Origin: Mesorhizobium sp. AR02
Lineage (GTDB): Bacteria > Pseudomonadota > Alphaproteobacteria > Rhizobiales > Rhizobiaceae
NCBI RefSeq assembly: GCF_024746835.1
Contig: NZ_CP080531.1
Span: 2,294,001-2,358,000, forward strand
Direction of reading: 5' to 3'
DNA length: 64,000 nt
Shown: positions 1-9,941 of the stretch, piece by piece
Layout: every line of letters starts with the position of its first letter
How positions within the stretch are numbered: the stretch's first letter is position 1
Notes under the pieces: model-generated
Databases searched by the model: none
What the model was told of the DNA's origin: nothing
What the model saw: only the letters and a program-made list of their open reading frames with translations
Translations under genes and position numbers: made by a program

Positions 1-2
1 TG

Positions 3-512
3 ACCGACAACGGCTTCAACGTGCCGGAAGTGCCCTATCTCAAGGTCAAGCCAGAATTCCGCCGCCAGATCGTCGTCGACACCACCGGCGAAGCGCCCGG
101 CACCATCGTCGTCCATCTCAAGGAGCGCATGCTCTATCTCGTCCAGCCAGGCGGCGACGCCATCCGCTACGGCGTCGGCATCGGCAAGGACGGCTTCCGC
201 TGGTCCGGCCGCGCCAACATCCAGTATGGACGGGAATGGCCGACCTGGACGCCGCCGCCGGAGATGATCCAGCGCAAGCCCGAACTGGTGAAGTGGCAAG
301 GCGGCCAGCCTGGCGGCCTCACCAACCCGCTCGGCGCGCGTGCCCTCTACATCTACCAGGACGGCAAGGACACCGGCTACCGCATCCATGGCTCGCCCGA
401 ATGGTGGAGCATCGGCCAGGCGATGTCGTCGGGCTGCGTGCGCCTGATCGACCAGGACATCATCGACCTCTACAGCCGCGTCTCGAAGAAAAACCCTGTC
501 GTCGTCATGTGA
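3..512 (+). CDS. L,D-transpeptidase (YkuD family), 5' end outside the window
   Basis: Periplasmic peptidoglycan cross-linking enzyme that forms 3-3 peptide bridges or anchors proteins to the wall. The reading frame is open from the first bases, so the N terminus lies upstream of the window. Visible are a YkuD beta-sandwich start (VVHLKERMLYLV) and the catalytic signature HGSPEWWSIGQAMSSGCVRL, with the conserved His about 130 residues after the window edge and the nucleophilic Cys 16 residues later. The chain ends 24 residues after the Cys, as is usual when YkuD is the last domain. It is followed by a 190-bp spacer holding a repeat element, so it is probably not co-transcribed with the next gene. 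Which wall reaction it performs cannot be told from sequence. Confidence 0.9.
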   Translation, partial: TDNGFNVPEVPYLKVKPEFRRQIVVDTTGEAPGTIVVHLKERMLYLVQPGGDAIRYGVGIGKDGFRWSGRANIQYGREWPTWTPPPEMIQRKPELVKWQGGQPGGLTNPLGARALYIYQDGKDTGYRIHGSPEWWSIGQAMSSGCVRLIDQDIIDLYSRVSKKNPVVVM

Positions 513-562
513 TCGTTTGGGCGGCCACCGTGGCCGCTTTTATCGTCCCGTTCGGGCAGGAT

Positions 563-635
563 CTTTGCCGAAACCGGTTTCCACCCTCGGGTCAGACCCG
601 AGGGCATGCTTTTCGGGATCACGCCCGACTCCCCC
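563..635. repeat. Intergenic palindromic repeat with 9-bp hairpin
   Basis: The spacer carries CCGAAACCGGTTTCCA followed by a perfect inverted repeat CCCTCGGGT (584-592) / ACCCGAGGG (596-604) with a 3-base loop, then a CTTTTCGGGATCACGC tail. The same CCGAAA...CTTTTCGGGATCA vocabulary recurs near 9.9, 34.3 and 35.2 kb, so this is a member of a dispersed repeat family. The hairpin may also end transcription of the upstream gene, but no T run follows it. Confidence 0.6.
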
Positions 636-699
636 GTTGCGCGATGCGGCAAGACAGGCCAAGGTGCCTTGAAAACCATCGCCTCGGGAGACGTCAGGA

Positions 700-1866
700 A
701 TGGCCGGAACTTTTGTCATCGCGCAGGGCGGCGGCCCGACCGCCGTCATCAACCAGACCGTGGTCGGCGCCACGCTGGAGATCCGCAAACGGCATCCCGG
801 CGCCAAGGTGCTGGGTTCCATCCACGGCGTGCGCGGCATTCGTGACGGCAATTATGTCGACCTCTCCGCCATCCCCGAAGACCGGTTGCGACTGATTGCG
901 GGAACGCCGAGTGCCGCACTCGGCTCGACGCGTGACAAACCGGATGCGGCGTATTGCGATGTCATCCTCAATGGGTTGAAAAAGGCCGGGGCCGATGCCT
1001 TCATCTATATTGGCGGCAACGACACGTCGGGCACGCAGCAGATCCTGACCGATGCCGCCGGCGGCAGCATCGCTTTTGTTCATGCGCCAAAAACCATCGA
1101 CAACGATCTTGAGGAGAACGACCACACGCCGGGCTTTATCTCGGCCGCCGAATTCGTCGCCGGCGCCTTCCTGTCCGTCGATCTCGATTTTCGCGCCTTG
1201 CCCGGCATCTATGTCGGCATCGTCATGGGTAGGCACGCCGGCTTCCTGACGGCCGCGGCCGCGGCCTGGCAACTCGACTCCGACAGCGGCCCGCACCTGG
1301 TCTACGTGCCGGAACGGCCATTCTCGGCGGCCGGCTTCATCGATGATGTCCGCGCCACGCTCGACCGCCACAAGCGCTGCATCGTCGCCGTTTCGGAAGG
1401 GGTGAGCACCGCCGACGGCAAGGCGCTGGTCGAAAGCCTGGTGCCGCCGGACAAGCTCGAGCGCGACGCGCATGGCAACGTCAAGCTGTCGGGCAGCGAC
1501 CTGCCGGCTGCACTTGAGCGCGCATTGGCCGAGGGGCTGCCGGGCAAGCGGGCGCGTGTCGACGCGCTCGGCTACATGCCGCGCGGTTATATCGGCGCCA
1601 TCAGCGCGGTCGACGCGCAGGAGGCCCTCGATGCCGGCGCCTTCGCCGTCTCCGTCGCCGAACAGGGCGGCGGCTCGGTGGCGCTGCAGTATGATGGCAC
1701 CAAGACGGTGCTGAAGAAGGTGCCGCTGAAGAATGTCGCCGGCAAGACCCGCCACATGCCCGACGACTTCATGAAGCCCGACGTCAACCAGCTGTCCGAG
1801 GCTGGCATGGCCTATCTCAAGCGGCTGGTGCCGGAAAAGTACAAGGTCGGGAAGCCGTTCGTCTGA
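700..1866 (+). CDS. pfp: 6-phosphofructokinase, probably pyrophosphate-dependent
   Basis: Cytoplasmic 388-residue PfkA-superfamily enzyme that interconverts fructose 6-phosphate and fructose 1,6-bisphosphate. The N terminus has the donor loop GGGPTAVIN (10-18). The two positions that separate phosphoryl donors both point to PPi: GGND at about 105-108 has Asp where ATP enzymes have Gly, and PKTIDND (130-136) has Lys where ATP enzymes have Gly. MGRHAGF, which binds the sugar phosphate, is also present. GGGAG sits 9 bases before the ATG. Many rhizobia lack a classical ATP-PFK and use the Entner-Doudoroff route, so a reversible enzyme fits. The donor assignment is from residues, not assay. Confidence 0.9.
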   Translation: MAGTFVIAQGGGPTAVINQTVVGATLEIRKRHPGAKVLGSIHGVRGIRDGNYVDLSAIPEDRLRLIAGTPSAALGSTRDKPDAAYCDVILNGLKKAGADAFIYIGGNDTSGTQQILTDAAGGSIAFVHAPKTIDNDLEENDHTPGFISAAEFVAGAFLSVDLDFRALPGIYVGIVMGRHAGFLTAAAAAWQLDSDSGPHLVYVPERPFSAAGFIDDVRATLDRHKRCIVAVSEGVSTADGKALVESLVPPDKLERDAHGNVKLSGSDLPAALERALAEGLPGKRARVDALGYMPRGYIGAISAVDAQEALDAGAFAVSVAEQGGGSVALQYDGTKTVLKKVPLKNVAGKTRHMPDDFMKPDVNQLSEAGMAYLKRLVPEKYKVGKPFV

Positions 1867-1882
1867 TGCGGGTTCAGCCATA

Positions 1883-2602
1883 ATGCGGGGCTGGTTCAGC
1901 AAGAGCATCGTCGACGACAAGACGACGATGCTCACCGAGCCATTCGTGCATGACTATGTGCGCGCCAACATCTGGCATCTGCGCGGCCGCGACGCCGACC
2001 TTTTGGTCGACACCGGCATGGGCATCTGTCCGCTGGCTCCGGAGATCGAGACGCCTGACGGAAAGCCGCTGCTGGTCGTCGCCACGCATATCCATCTCGA
2101 CCATGTCGGCTCGCTGCACGAATTTTCGTGGCGGGCGGGGCCGAGGATGAGTGCGGCACAGTTCGAGAGCATGGATGAGGCGGCGACCTACGCCTACATG
2201 TTCCACGATCTCGAAGGTGCCGTTTCGAAATTGCCGGCGCCGGGCTGGAAGTCGGCCGACTACAAGATCCCGCCGGCACCGCTGACACGGACTCTCGATG
2301 AGGGCGACGTTGTCGATCTCGGTGACCGGCAATTCCGCGTCCTGCATCTGCCCGGGCATTCGCCGGATTCGATCGCGCTGTTCGACGAGGCCGATGGCCT
2401 GTTTTTCAGCGGCGACGCCATCTACGACGACACGCTGATCGACTCGCTGCCGGATTCCGACCGGGCCGCCTATGTCAGCACCATGAAGCGGCTGCTCGAG
2501 CTGCCGATCCGCATTGGCCATGGCGGCCACGGACCGAGCTTCGACGGCAAGCGTATGCGTGAGATTGCAACGGCTTACATCAGGCAAGCCGGCGATATCT
2601 GA
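1883..2602 (+). CDS. Metallo-beta-lactamase-fold hydrolase
   Basis: A 239-residue single-domain MBL-fold protein with no signal peptide. The metal-binding core is THIHLDH at residues 68-74, followed by HLPGHSPDSIALF (third ligand region) and FFSGDAIYDD (bridging Asp). A late GHGGHGPSF supplies the last His. The layout resembles glyoxalase II-like and lactonase-like MBL hydrolases, but the substrate cannot be read from sequence. It lies 16 bp after pfp and could share its transcript. The start ATG has no strong Shine-Dalgarno sequence, consistent with translation coupled to pfp. The A/T-rich stretch after it belongs to the next gene's promoter region. Confidence 0.85.
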   Translation: MRGWFSKSIVDDKTTMLTEPFVHDYVRANIWHLRGRDADLLVDTGMGICPLAPEIETPDGKPLLVVATHIHLDHVGSLHEFSWRAGPRMSAAQFESMDEAATYAYMFHDLEGAVSKLPAPGWKSADYKIPPAPLTRTLDEGDVVDLGDRQFRVLHLPGHSPDSIALFDEADGLFFSGDAIYDDTLIDSLPDSDRAAYVSTMKRLLELPIRIGHGGHGPSFDGKRMREIATAYIRQAGDI

Positions 2603-2858
2603 GCTTCACCAGCACTGCCAGCTGGCAGGAAAGGCTGGGAGCCAGCTACATTACCAATCCTCTGCAAAGAATTAAATCTTTGTAATATAACCGAAAAAAC
2701 CTAATTCGCCCGCATCCGCGTCCTAGATCCCGGTTTCATCGACCTGAACGGCCGCCGCATGAAGCGAGACAGGCAGCCGCGATGGCCGGTACGCCGAATG
2801 GGCCGCACCCGTCCCGAGGCCACGGCGCCGAACCCAATGTCTCGCACGGACAACGACC

Positions 2859-4401
2859 ATGTCATCCCTTAACATTCTTCGCAGACATCGCGTCGCCGCA
2901 TTGCTGGGCGCCGCCCTCTTCATCTCTCCCTTCGTCGTCTCGTTTGCCCAAAGTGCCGGCAATACAGGCGTGAGCAACGTTGGCGCGACGACCCAGACCC
3001 CTGTCGCCGGTATCACCGCCCCCAACGGCTCGTTCGCGCCGATCGTGGCGGCCGACAAGCCGGCAGTGGTGACGGTCACCACCATCATGAAGGCACAGCC
3101 GGCAAGCGCCGATGACGGCATGCCTCTCGGCAACTCGCCATTCGACCAGTATTTCCGCCAGTTCTTCGGCGACCAGGGCATCCCCGCTCCGCAGACGCCG
3201 CCGCAACAGGCGCAACGCGCCGAGGCGCTCGGCTCCGGCTTCATCGTCAATGCCGACGGCACCATCGTCACCAACAATCACGTCGTCGACGGCGCGTCTT
3301 CGATCAAGGTGACGCTCGATGACGGCACTGAGCTTCCCGCCAAGCTTGTCGGCCGCGACGCCAAGAACGACCTTGCCGTGCTCAAGATCAAAGCCGACAA
3401 GCCCCTGCCGACAGTCAAATGGGGCGATTCCGACAGGTTGATGACCGGTGACCAGGTGCTGGCGATCGGCAATCCGTTCGGCATCGGCACCACGGTCACC
3501 GCCGGCATCGTTTCGGCGCGCGGCCGCGACCTGCATAGCGGCCCGTTCGACGATTTCATCCAGATCGACGCGCCGATCAACCATGGCAATTCCGGCGGTC
3601 CGCTGGTGGATGTGAACGGCAATGTCGTCGGCATCAACACGGCGATCTATTCGCCCAATGGCGGCAGCGTCGGCGTCGGCTTCGCTATTCCGTCCGACCA
3701 GGCGCAAAAGGTCGTCGCCAAGCTGATGAAGGACGGCTCGATCCAGTATGGCTATCTCGGCGTCGAGATTCAGCCGGTGACCCCGGATGTGGCGAGCGCC
3801 ATCGGGCTCGATCATGCCGGCGGCGCGCTGGTTTCGAAGGTCAATGACAGCTCGCCTGCCGCCAGCGCCGGCGTCGAGACCGGCGACGTCATCACCAGCT
3901 TCGCCGGACAGGACGTTAAGGACCCCAAGGATCTGTCGCGGGCCGTCGCCGATGTCGCGCCGGGCGCCAAGGAAACGCTGGATGTCTGGCGCAAGGGTAA
4001 GGCCATGCAGATTTCCGTCGATGTCGGGCAAAAACAGCGACGATGTGAAGACGGCATCGACGGACAACTCCGGCGCGCCGAGCGCCGAGCAGGGCTCGCG
4101 CGCACCGGCGATCGGCCTCGGCCTGATGGACATCACATCAGACATTCGCCAGCAGATGAACCTCGCCGACAACGAGCATGGCGCGGTGGTTGCGCGCGTC
4201 AATCCCGACAAGGCGGCGGCCGCCGCCGGCGTCCAGCCGGGCGATATCATCGCCGCCGTCAACCAGGTTCCGGTGAAGAGCGCCAAGCAGGTCACGCAGG
4301 CGATCGCCCAGGCCAGCAAGTCGGGCCGCAAATCGGTGCTGCTGCTGGTTGAACGTGACGGCGGCCAAATCTATGTCGCCGTGCCGTTCGCCAACGGCTG
4401 A
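2859..4401 (+). CDS. degP: DegP/HtrA-type periplasmic serine protease, frameshifted between PDZ1 and PDZ2
   Basis: Envelope quality-control protease/chaperone. An Arg-rich start and hydrophobic segment (residues 8-30) form a signal peptide ending near FAQS. The catalytic triad is His141 (VTNNHVVDGAS), Asp171 (DAKNDLAVL) and Ser245 (HGNSGGPLV), with PDZ1 after about residue 290. The frame then breaks: up to VDVG (about 4026) the protein reads in one frame, and from KNSDDVKTAS the PDZ2 domain reads in the next frame to the stop at 4401. One extra base in GGG (4026-4028) or AAAAA (4030-4034) explains it; removing it gives a normal protein of about 513 residues. Read literally, the product loses PDZ2 and gains a basic out-of-frame tail. 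A homopolymer sequencing error and a real mutation are both possible. The 256-bp A/T-rich upstream spacer probably holds the promoter. Confidence 0.88.
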
Positions 4402-4428
4402 GACGCTGCGCGGACATGAAATGCGGAT

Positions 4429-4466
4429 GCGGCCGGTCTGTTGCCAAGCGGTGACGGACCGGCCGC
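4429..4466. terminator. Hairpin between convergent genes
   Basis: Perfect 10-bp inverted repeat GCGGCCGGTC (4429-4438) / GACCGGCCGC (4457-4466) with an 18-base loop. It lies between the end of the protease gene and the end of the convergent membrane-protein gene, so it could stop transcripts from both sides. No T tract is seen on either strand. Confidence 0.5.
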
Positions 4467-4478
4467 TCCGGAAGCGCT

Positions 4479-6076
4479 TTATTCGCGAGCGGCAATATCG
4501 GCGCGAATGAACACCGTCACCGACCGGTCCTGATACAAAATGCGGTAGCCGCGCAGCACCTCCGCGATCCCAGGCGCGTCGTGCAGCGGCGGCATGGTTT
4601 GCTGGTTCTTCAGGTTCAGCAGCACCGGCGCGCGCGGTCCTGATGTTCCGTCGTCGACGATGATATCAGGCCGTTTCGAAGCAAGTTCGCCCGCGATCGA
4701 CGCCGTATATCTTTCCCTGAGGGCGGCCAGATCCTGGCGTCGCGCGGGGTCCTGTTCCATCCCCATCAATATTCCCGCGTCATTGACCATCCAGCCCGAT
4801 TGCTGCCGTGCCACGAAGCGGGCGCCGGTCATGCGGGCGAGCGGGTTGCTGAACTGCAATTGCGACGCGATCGACATCATGGTCGGATGAGCGACCGCGC
4901 GCACGATCGCCGCTGTCGCGGCATCCAGGTCGCGGCGCGACTGGGTGAAGGCCATGCCTTGCTGCAGCGCCGTCAAAAGCACGATCGAAAACAGGCCGAG
5001 CGCAGCACCCGCCTTGACCGGCAGCGGCAGGCTTCTGAGCGGTTTCAGCCTGACATATTGCAGCATCAGCGCCAGGACGCCGAGCGTCAGGAAGGGCAAT
5101 GCCTGATAGGTCCAGCCCTTGCCCATGATGACGAAAGCCGGAACATAGGCGGCCCCCGCCAGCAGCATTGTCCTGGCATCGCGATCGGGCCGGCCGGGAG
5201 AGGCCATCGCCAGTGTGGCGACCGCCATGGCCACGAACATCGTGACCTGCCACAGCATCAGCACATCAATCACAGGCATGCGCATCGGCAGATAGACCTG
5301 GCGCAGCAAGGGCATGACGTCGGTGAAGAAGGGCTGCATGAAGACGGCCAGCGCAATCAAATAGGCGACGGTGAGCGTGGCGCCGATCACATTCTCCGTC
5401 GTCCAAAGCGGATGCAGCGAGCGCCGCTGCAGCGCGATGACCAGGGCCGGCACCGCCAGGGCGAGGACGCTGTAGGGCGGTTTGATCATGACGAAGATAC
5501 CGGCGCCGACGCCCGCGACGATCCGCTCGGCGACGCTGCCGGCCTTGAAATCGACAGTCCTGTCGCGCGCTGAAAACAGGGCCAGCCACGGCAGCAGGAC
5601 GATGACGGCTATCTGTTCGCGCTGGCCGAAATCGATCGGAAACAGGAACAGCAGAATAAAGCGGCCGGCACCATCCAGAGATGCCGTTTCAGCGTTTCGT
5701 CCGCCCGCGCGGCAATACGGGCTGAAAACCAGACCGATGCTATCGCCAGCGTGGTCACGCCGATGCTCACCCAGAGTTCCGCCGAAAGCCCGGTCAGCCG
5801 CTCGAGCAGCACGAAAGGCAGATAGAGCCAGGCGGAAAAGGCCGGATTGACCTCGATGATGTCAACCGAAAGGCGCTCGCCGTCGAGCACACGTTCGCCG
5901 ATCACCAGCAGCCAGGACACGTCGACATTGCCGGGCATGACAAGCAACGAGACAATGATCGCATAGGCGGCAATCAGCAGCGTCGCGGCCACCGGCCAGC
6001 CGAGCCGAACGGCGGCTGCGGCCGTGACGGAACGCAACCCGGCCGGTTGGTCGGAAGCAACGAATGGCGCGTCCAT
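4479..6076 (-). pseudogene. Polytopic membrane protein (glycosyltransferase-39-like), frameshifted
   Basis: Two reading frames together make one protein of about 532 residues. The N-terminal part (ATG at 6076, GAGGAT upstream) has a first membrane helix and the loop SWLLVIGERVLDGERLSVDI with acidic residues, then ends prematurely after MVPAALFCCSCF. The second part continues in another frame as RFILLFLFPIDFGQREQIAV and on through several hydrophobic helices to the stop at 4479. The break lies near 5655-5669 and needs one inserted base to restore the frame; there is no long homopolymer here. DFGQRE in a loop between helices is seen in bacterial GT-C-type membrane proteins, but no function can be assigned. 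It could be a real pseudogene or a sequence error. Confidence 0.65.
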
Positions 6077-6173
6077 GCCAGCTATCCTCACCACCAAAGC
6101 AGCAATCGAGCAGGATATCTAGCAAACAGGCAGTTAAGGGCGTTCTAACTGGCAGTTGAATGCGGCCTGAGCC

Positions 6174-7133
6174 TCAGAGCTTGCGCAGTGCTACTTCCTC
6201 GATCAAGTGGTCGGCGCCCTTGCGCAGGATCAAGTCGGCGCGGGCACGCGTCGGCAGGATGTTCTCGCGCAAATTCTTCAGGTTGATGTTGGTCCACAGG
6301 CCTTCGGCAATAGCGCGCGCCGAATCCTCCGACAGCTGCGAATAGCGATGGAAGAAGGAGTCCGGATTGCGGAAGGCTGTTTCGCGCAGCCGCATGAAGC
6401 GCGAGATATACCACTCGTGGATCAGCTTCTCGTCGGCATCGATGTAGATGGCGAAATCGAAGAAGTCGGACAGGAAAGGCACAATCTTGCCGTCCTGCGG
6501 CAGCTTGCCCGGCTGCAGGACATTGATGCCTTCGAAGATCAGGATATCGGGCCGGTCGATGGTGACGAACTCGCCGGGAATGACGTCATAGGTGAGGTGC
6601 GAATAGACCGGGGCGCGGACATCGGGCAGCGCCGACTTGATGCCCGAGAGGAAGCGCAGCAGCGCGCCGACATCGTAGCTGTCGGGAAAGCCCTTGCGTT
6701 CCATCAGGTTTTCACGGCGCAGCACCTCATTGGGCAGCAGGAAACCGTCGGTGGTGATGAGATCGACCTTGGGGCTCGACGGCCAGCGCGCCAGAAGTTC
6801 CTTCAGCACGCGCGCGGTGGTCGACTTGCCGACCGCGACGGAACCGGCGATGCCGATGATGAACGGCGTCTTGACCACGTCGACGGCATTGAAGAAGGCC
6901 TGGCGCTGCCTGAACAGCAATTGGCTCGCCTCGACGTGGGCGGACAGAAGGCGCGACAGCGACAGATAGATGCGCTTGACCTCTTCGAGGTCGACCGGGT
7001 CGTTGAGCGAACGCAGGCGGCGGAATTCGTCATCGCTCAGCGTCAGTGGCGTGTCGGCGCGGAATCGCGACCATTGCTCGGCCGAAAAGAAACGAAAGGG
7101 GGAATATTTCTCGGTTGGCGCGAGCTGATCCAT
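6174..7133 (-). CDS. coaA: Type I pantothenate kinase
   Basis: Phosphorylates pantothenate with ATP, the first and usually rate-setting step of coenzyme A synthesis, in the cytoplasm. The 319-residue length matches the bacterial type I family. The P-loop [12 protein letters not shown] spans residues 94-105 and is followed by [11 protein letters not shown], whose Asp is the catalytic base region. Later motifs IFEGINVLQ and [13 protein letters not shown] are typical of the family. It is the last gene of the minus-strand his block, 24 bp after hisE, an arrangement seen in other rhizobia. Confidence 0.95.
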   Translation of the reverse strand: MDQLAPTEKYSPFRFFSAEQWSRFRADTPLTLSDDEFRRLRSLNDPVDLEEVKRIYLSLSRLLSAHVEASQLLFRQRQAFFNAVDVVKTPFIIGIAGSVAVGKSTTARVLKELLARWPSSPKVDLITTDGFLLPNEVLRRENLMERKGFPDSYDVGALLRFLSGIKSALPDVRAPVYSHLTYDVIPGEFVTIDRPDILIFEGINVLQPGKLPQDGKIVPFLSDFFDFAIYIDADEKLIHEWYISRFMRLRETAFRNPDSFFHRYSQLSEDSARAIAEGLWTNINLKNLRENILPTRARADLILRKGADHLIEEVALRKL

Positions 7134-7157
7134 CGAGATACCTGCCCTCCCTCGCGG

Positions 7158-7481
7158 TCAGCCCTTGGGCCGTGACGCCTTCTCGGTGATGCCCGAACGC
7201 CCGGTGCGGCTTTCGAGCTCCTTGAGCACATCACTCAACGGGACACCCGAGAGGCCGAGAACGACGAGCCAATGATATATAAGATCGGCACTTTCGGAAA
7301 CGAGGCCCTGCCTGTCGCCCTTGACGGCGGCAATTACCGTCTCGACGGCCTCCTCGCCAAGCTTCTGGGCCGCCTTGTCGATGCCGCGGGCGAACAGTTT
7401 CGCTGTCCAGGAGTCGGGATCACCGGAATGGGCGCGCTCATGGACGATTTTTTCCAGATCGGACAGCGAAAATTCAGCCAT
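7158..7481 (-). CDS. hisE: Phosphoribosyl-ATP pyrophosphatase
   Basis: Second step of histidine synthesis: removes pyrophosphate from phosphoribosyl-ATP. The 107-residue all-alpha MazG-like protein has the metal-binding pattern [20 protein letters not shown] with EEAVETV and later [11 protein letters not shown], matching stand-alone HisE. Alphaproteobacteria encode HisE and HisI separately, and hisI is not in the window. It lies 35 bp downstream of hisF on the same strand. Confidence 0.95.
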   Translation of the reverse strand: MAEFSLSDLEKIVHERAHSGDPDSWTAKLFARGIDKAAQKLGEEAVETVIAAVKGDRQGLVSESADLIYHWLVVLGLSGVPLSDVLKELESRTGRSGITEKASRPKG

Positions 7482-7516
7482 GGCGCCTGAGAGCCTTTTT
7501 CTTAGCCGGACAGCCT

Positions 7517-8308
7517 CTAGGGCCGAACGCCTGAGGAGTCCAGCCGCATCGGCAGGCCGGCCTCAGCCATATACGCCTTGGCCTGCGCTATGGTGTAGGT
7601 GCCGAAATGGAAGATCGAGGCCGCCAGCACGGCGCCGGCATGGCCGTCGCGAATGCCTTCGACCAGATGATCCAGCGTGCCGACGCCGCCCGAAGCGATG
7701 ACCGGGGCGCGCACCGCATCAGCGATCGCACGCGTCAGCGCGATGTCGTAGCCGGCCTTGGTGCCGTCGCGGTCCATCGAGGTCAACAGGATCTCGCCGG
7801 CGCCGCGATCGACCATCTTTCGGGCGAATTCGATCGCATCGATGCCGGTCTTCTCGCGCCCGCCATGGGTGAAAATCTCCCAGCGGTCGGCCTCGCCGGC
7901 GCCGGACACCTTCTTGGCGTCGATGGCGACGACGATGCATTGGTTGCCGAACTTGTCGGCCGCCTCGGCGACGAAATCCGGGTTCTTCACCGCCGCGGTG
8001 TTGATCGACACCTTATCGGCGCCGGCCAAAAGCAATTTCCTGATATCGGCGACCTGGCGCACGCCGCCGCCGACGGTCAGCGGCATGAAGCATTGTTCGG
8101 CGGTGCGGGCAATGACATCGAAGATGGTTTCACGGTTGTCGGACGAGGCCGTGATGTCGAGGAAGCAAAGCTCGTCGGCACCGGCGGCGTCATAGGCCTT
8201 GGCCACCTCGACCGGATCGCCTGCATCGATGAGGTCGACGAAGTTGACGCCCTTGACGACACGGCCGTCCTTGACGTCGAGACAGGGGATGACGCGGGCT
8301 TTCAGCAT
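7517..8308 (-). CDS. hisF: Imidazole glycerol phosphate synthase, cyclase subunit
   Basis: 263-residue (beta-alpha)8 barrel that closes the imidazole ring with ammonia delivered by HisH. The start [12 protein letters not shown] at 8308 is the family start and contains the catalytic Asp of [12 protein letters not shown]; the second catalytic Asp is in [13 protein letters not shown]. The phosphate loops GGGVR and ASGGVG are present. The start codon shares one base with the stop of the upstream arginase-fold gene (TGATG), so the two are translationally coupled. The open frame runs further upstream, but that part is a shadow of the neighbour. Confidence 0.96.
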   Translation of the reverse strand: MLKARVIPCLDVKDGRVVKGVNFVDLIDAGDPVEVAKAYDAAGADELCFLDITASSDNRETIFDVIARTAEQCFMPLTVGGGVRQVADIRKLLLAGADKVSINTAAVKNPDFVAEAADKFGNQCIVVAIDAKKVSGAGEADRWEIFTHGGREKTGIDAIEFARKMVDRGAGEILLTSMDRDGTKAGYDIALTRAIADAVRAPVIASGGVGTLDHLVEGIRDGHAGAVLAASIFHFGTYTIAQAKAYMAEAGLPMRLDSSGVRP

Positions 8309-9144
8309 CAGCGGCCCTCTATCGTGGCGATGAGATCGTTGAGCAGCTGGCCGACCAGCGGCGGAACGTCGGCCTGGGCGTCGAAGGCCGGATCGTAAGC
8401 GGAAACGGTGATGCCGACGATCGGCACCGCAAGCGCCATGGCGCAGGCCGCGTCGCGCAATTGTTCGGGGCTCGGCCCGCCTGACGTGACATAGCGGTTG
8501 GCCTGCAACTCCTTGGGGTCGTGCACGTCGAGATCGAGATGCATGTGCACGCTTTTGGCGCCTACGGCTTTCAGCTTTTCGGTTGCCGGTCCCACACCGG
8601 GACATTCCGTGCGGATCACCGGCAAGGTCTTGAGAAGCTGTTCCTCGGCCGGATCGAGATCGCGGGCGTTGACGAGCACGCAACGCGACGGATCGATCGG
8701 CTTGAAGCCTGGAATGGCCCCTGCCATCGGGCGCCAGCACAGGCCGAGCACGGTCGCCAGCGCCATGCCGTCGAGAAAGCCATATACCGATGTCTCGGGC
8801 GTGTTGAGATCGCCATGCTGGTCGGCCCAGATGATCGCATCGGCGCCCTCGCCGGCGACCGCGCCGGCTGATGTCAGGCAGTTTCCGGCCAGCACGATGG
8901 GAAACCGTCCCCTGTCGATGGCAATGCGGACCTCGCCTGAGACGGCGTTGCAGACGGCAAAGCCGGTGGCGATCTCGCGCTCCTGATCGTCGCCAACCCT
9001 GCCGATGTCCTCGACCGCGACGTCGTGGCCAGCCATGGTCAGGGCGTCGACGAGACCGCCGGCAATCAGCGCATCCGGACCTTGGCCCATGCCGCCGTGA
9101 TAGTGGCCGCTGTCATAGGAGGCCAGGATGATGGTGATTTTCAC
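8308..9144 (-). CDS. Arginase-fold protein inside the his operon
   Basis: 278-residue protein of the arginase/agmatinase/formiminoglutamase fold. The second metal motif survives as D108-Q-H110-G-D112 and the third as LDLDVHDP (D204, D206). The first motif, normally GGDHS, reads AGNCLTS (86-92), so the usual metal ligand His is Cys89 and the Asp before it is Asn88. It overlaps hisA by 4 bp (ATGA) and hisF by 1 bp and is certainly co-transcribed with them. Several rhizobia carry a gene like this between hisA and hisF. The substrate is unknown; a guanidino or formimino compound tied to histidine metabolism is only a guess. Confidence 0.8.
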   Translation of the reverse strand: MKITIILASYDSGHYHGGMGQGPDALIAGGLVDALTMAGHDVAVEDIGRVGDDQEREIATGFAVCNAVSGEVRIAIDRGRFPIVLAGNCLTSAGAVAGEGADAIIWADQHGDLNTPETSVYGFLDGMALATVLGLCWRPMAGAIPGFKPIDPSRCVLVNARDLDPAEEQLLKTLPVIRTECPGVGPATEKLKAVGAKSVHMHLDLDVHDPKELQANRYVTSGGPSPEQLRDAACAMALAVPIVGITVSAYDPAFDAQADVPPLVGQLLNDLIATIEGR

Positions 9145-9887
9145 GATTTGGCCTCCACCGGCCGGCCTTGCAGGATCGCCAGCGCTTCGGCCGGATCGAT
9201 GCGGCCGTCATAGAGCGCGCGGCCCGAGATGGCGCCTTCGAGCTTTTGTGCGTCGGGCATAGTCATGCGCACGATGTCGGCGATCGAGGCAAGGCCGCCC
9301 GAAGCGATGACCGGGATCGATACGGCGTCGGCGAGGTCGATGGTGGCATCCCAGTTGATGCCGGTCAGCACGCCGTCGCGATCGATGTCGGTGTAGATGA
9401 TGGCGGCCACACCGGCACCCTCGAATTTCCTCGCCAGTTCGATGACACCGAGGCTCGACGCCTCGGCCCAGCCCTCGACCGCCACCTTGCCGCCCTTGGC
9501 ATCGATGCCGACAGCCACCTTGCCCGGGAAAGCCTTGCAGGCCTGCCTGACCAGATCAGGATCGCGCACCGCCACCGTGCCGAGGATGACGCGGGCGAGG
9601 CCGCGGTCGAGCCAGTCCTCGATCTGTTCCAGCGTGCGGATGCCGCCGCCGAGCTGCACGGGGTTCTTCGTCGCCTTGAGGATCGCGCCGACCGCCGCGC
9701 TGTTGACGCTTTGGCCCTTGAAGGCACCGTTGAGGTCGACAACATGCAGCCATTCGAAGCCCTGGTCCTCGAAGGCTTTTGCCTGTGCGGCGGGGTCATC
9801 GTTGTAGATGGTCGCGGTCGCCATGTCGCCGTGCTTCAGGCGCACGCATTTGCCGTCCTTGAGGTCGATGGCAGGAAACAGGATCAC
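9141..9887 (-). CDS. hisA: ProFAR isomerase (phosphoribosylformimino-AICAR-P isomerase)
   Basis: Fourth step of histidine synthesis, an Amadori isomerisation by a (beta-alpha)8 barrel. At 248 residues it is full length. It starts [17 protein letters not shown], with the catalytic Asp in AIDLKDG and the second in [12 protein letters not shown]; the phosphate loops GGGIR and ASGGLAS are present. It is paralogous to hisF two genes on. A 50-bp gap holding a repeat element separates it from hisH, and it overlaps the arginase-fold gene by 4 bp. Confidence 0.96.
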   Translation of the reverse strand: MILFPAIDLKDGKCVRLKHGDMATATIYNDDPAAQAKAFEDQGFEWLHVVDLNGAFKGQSVNSAAVGAILKATKNPVQLGGGIRTLEQIEDWLDRGLARVILGTVAVRDPDLVRQACKAFPGKVAVGIDAKGGKVAVEGWAEASSLGVIELARKFEGAGVAAIIYTDIDRDGVLTGINWDATIDLADAVSIPVIASGGLASIADIVRMTMPDAQKLEGAISGRALYDGRIDPAEALAILQGRPVEAKS

Positions 9888-9907
9888 GATTCAGGCGCCC
9901 TCAACGA

Positions 9908-9941
9908 AAACCGGTGTCCACTTTTCGGGATCATGCTCTAG
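9908..9941. repeat. Dispersed repeat fragment that supplies the hisH stop codon
   Basis: GAAAACCGGTGTCCACTTTT followed by CGGGATCATGCTCTA matches the repeat copies at 34.3 and 35.2 kb. On the minus strand the TAG in its last bases (9938-9940) is the stop codon of hisH, so the element marks the end of that gene. Confidence 0.55.

Noticed and set aside
694..1935. Long minus-strand open frame opposite the phosphofructokinase gene
   Set aside because: Antisense shadow of a GC-rich gene; low-complexity composition without motifs, while the plus-strand frame has all family motifs.
4020..4045. Programmed ribosomal frameshifting in the DegP gene
   Set aside because: No slippery heptamer plus pseudoknot arrangement is seen, and DegP proteins are not known to use it; a base error or mutation is simpler.
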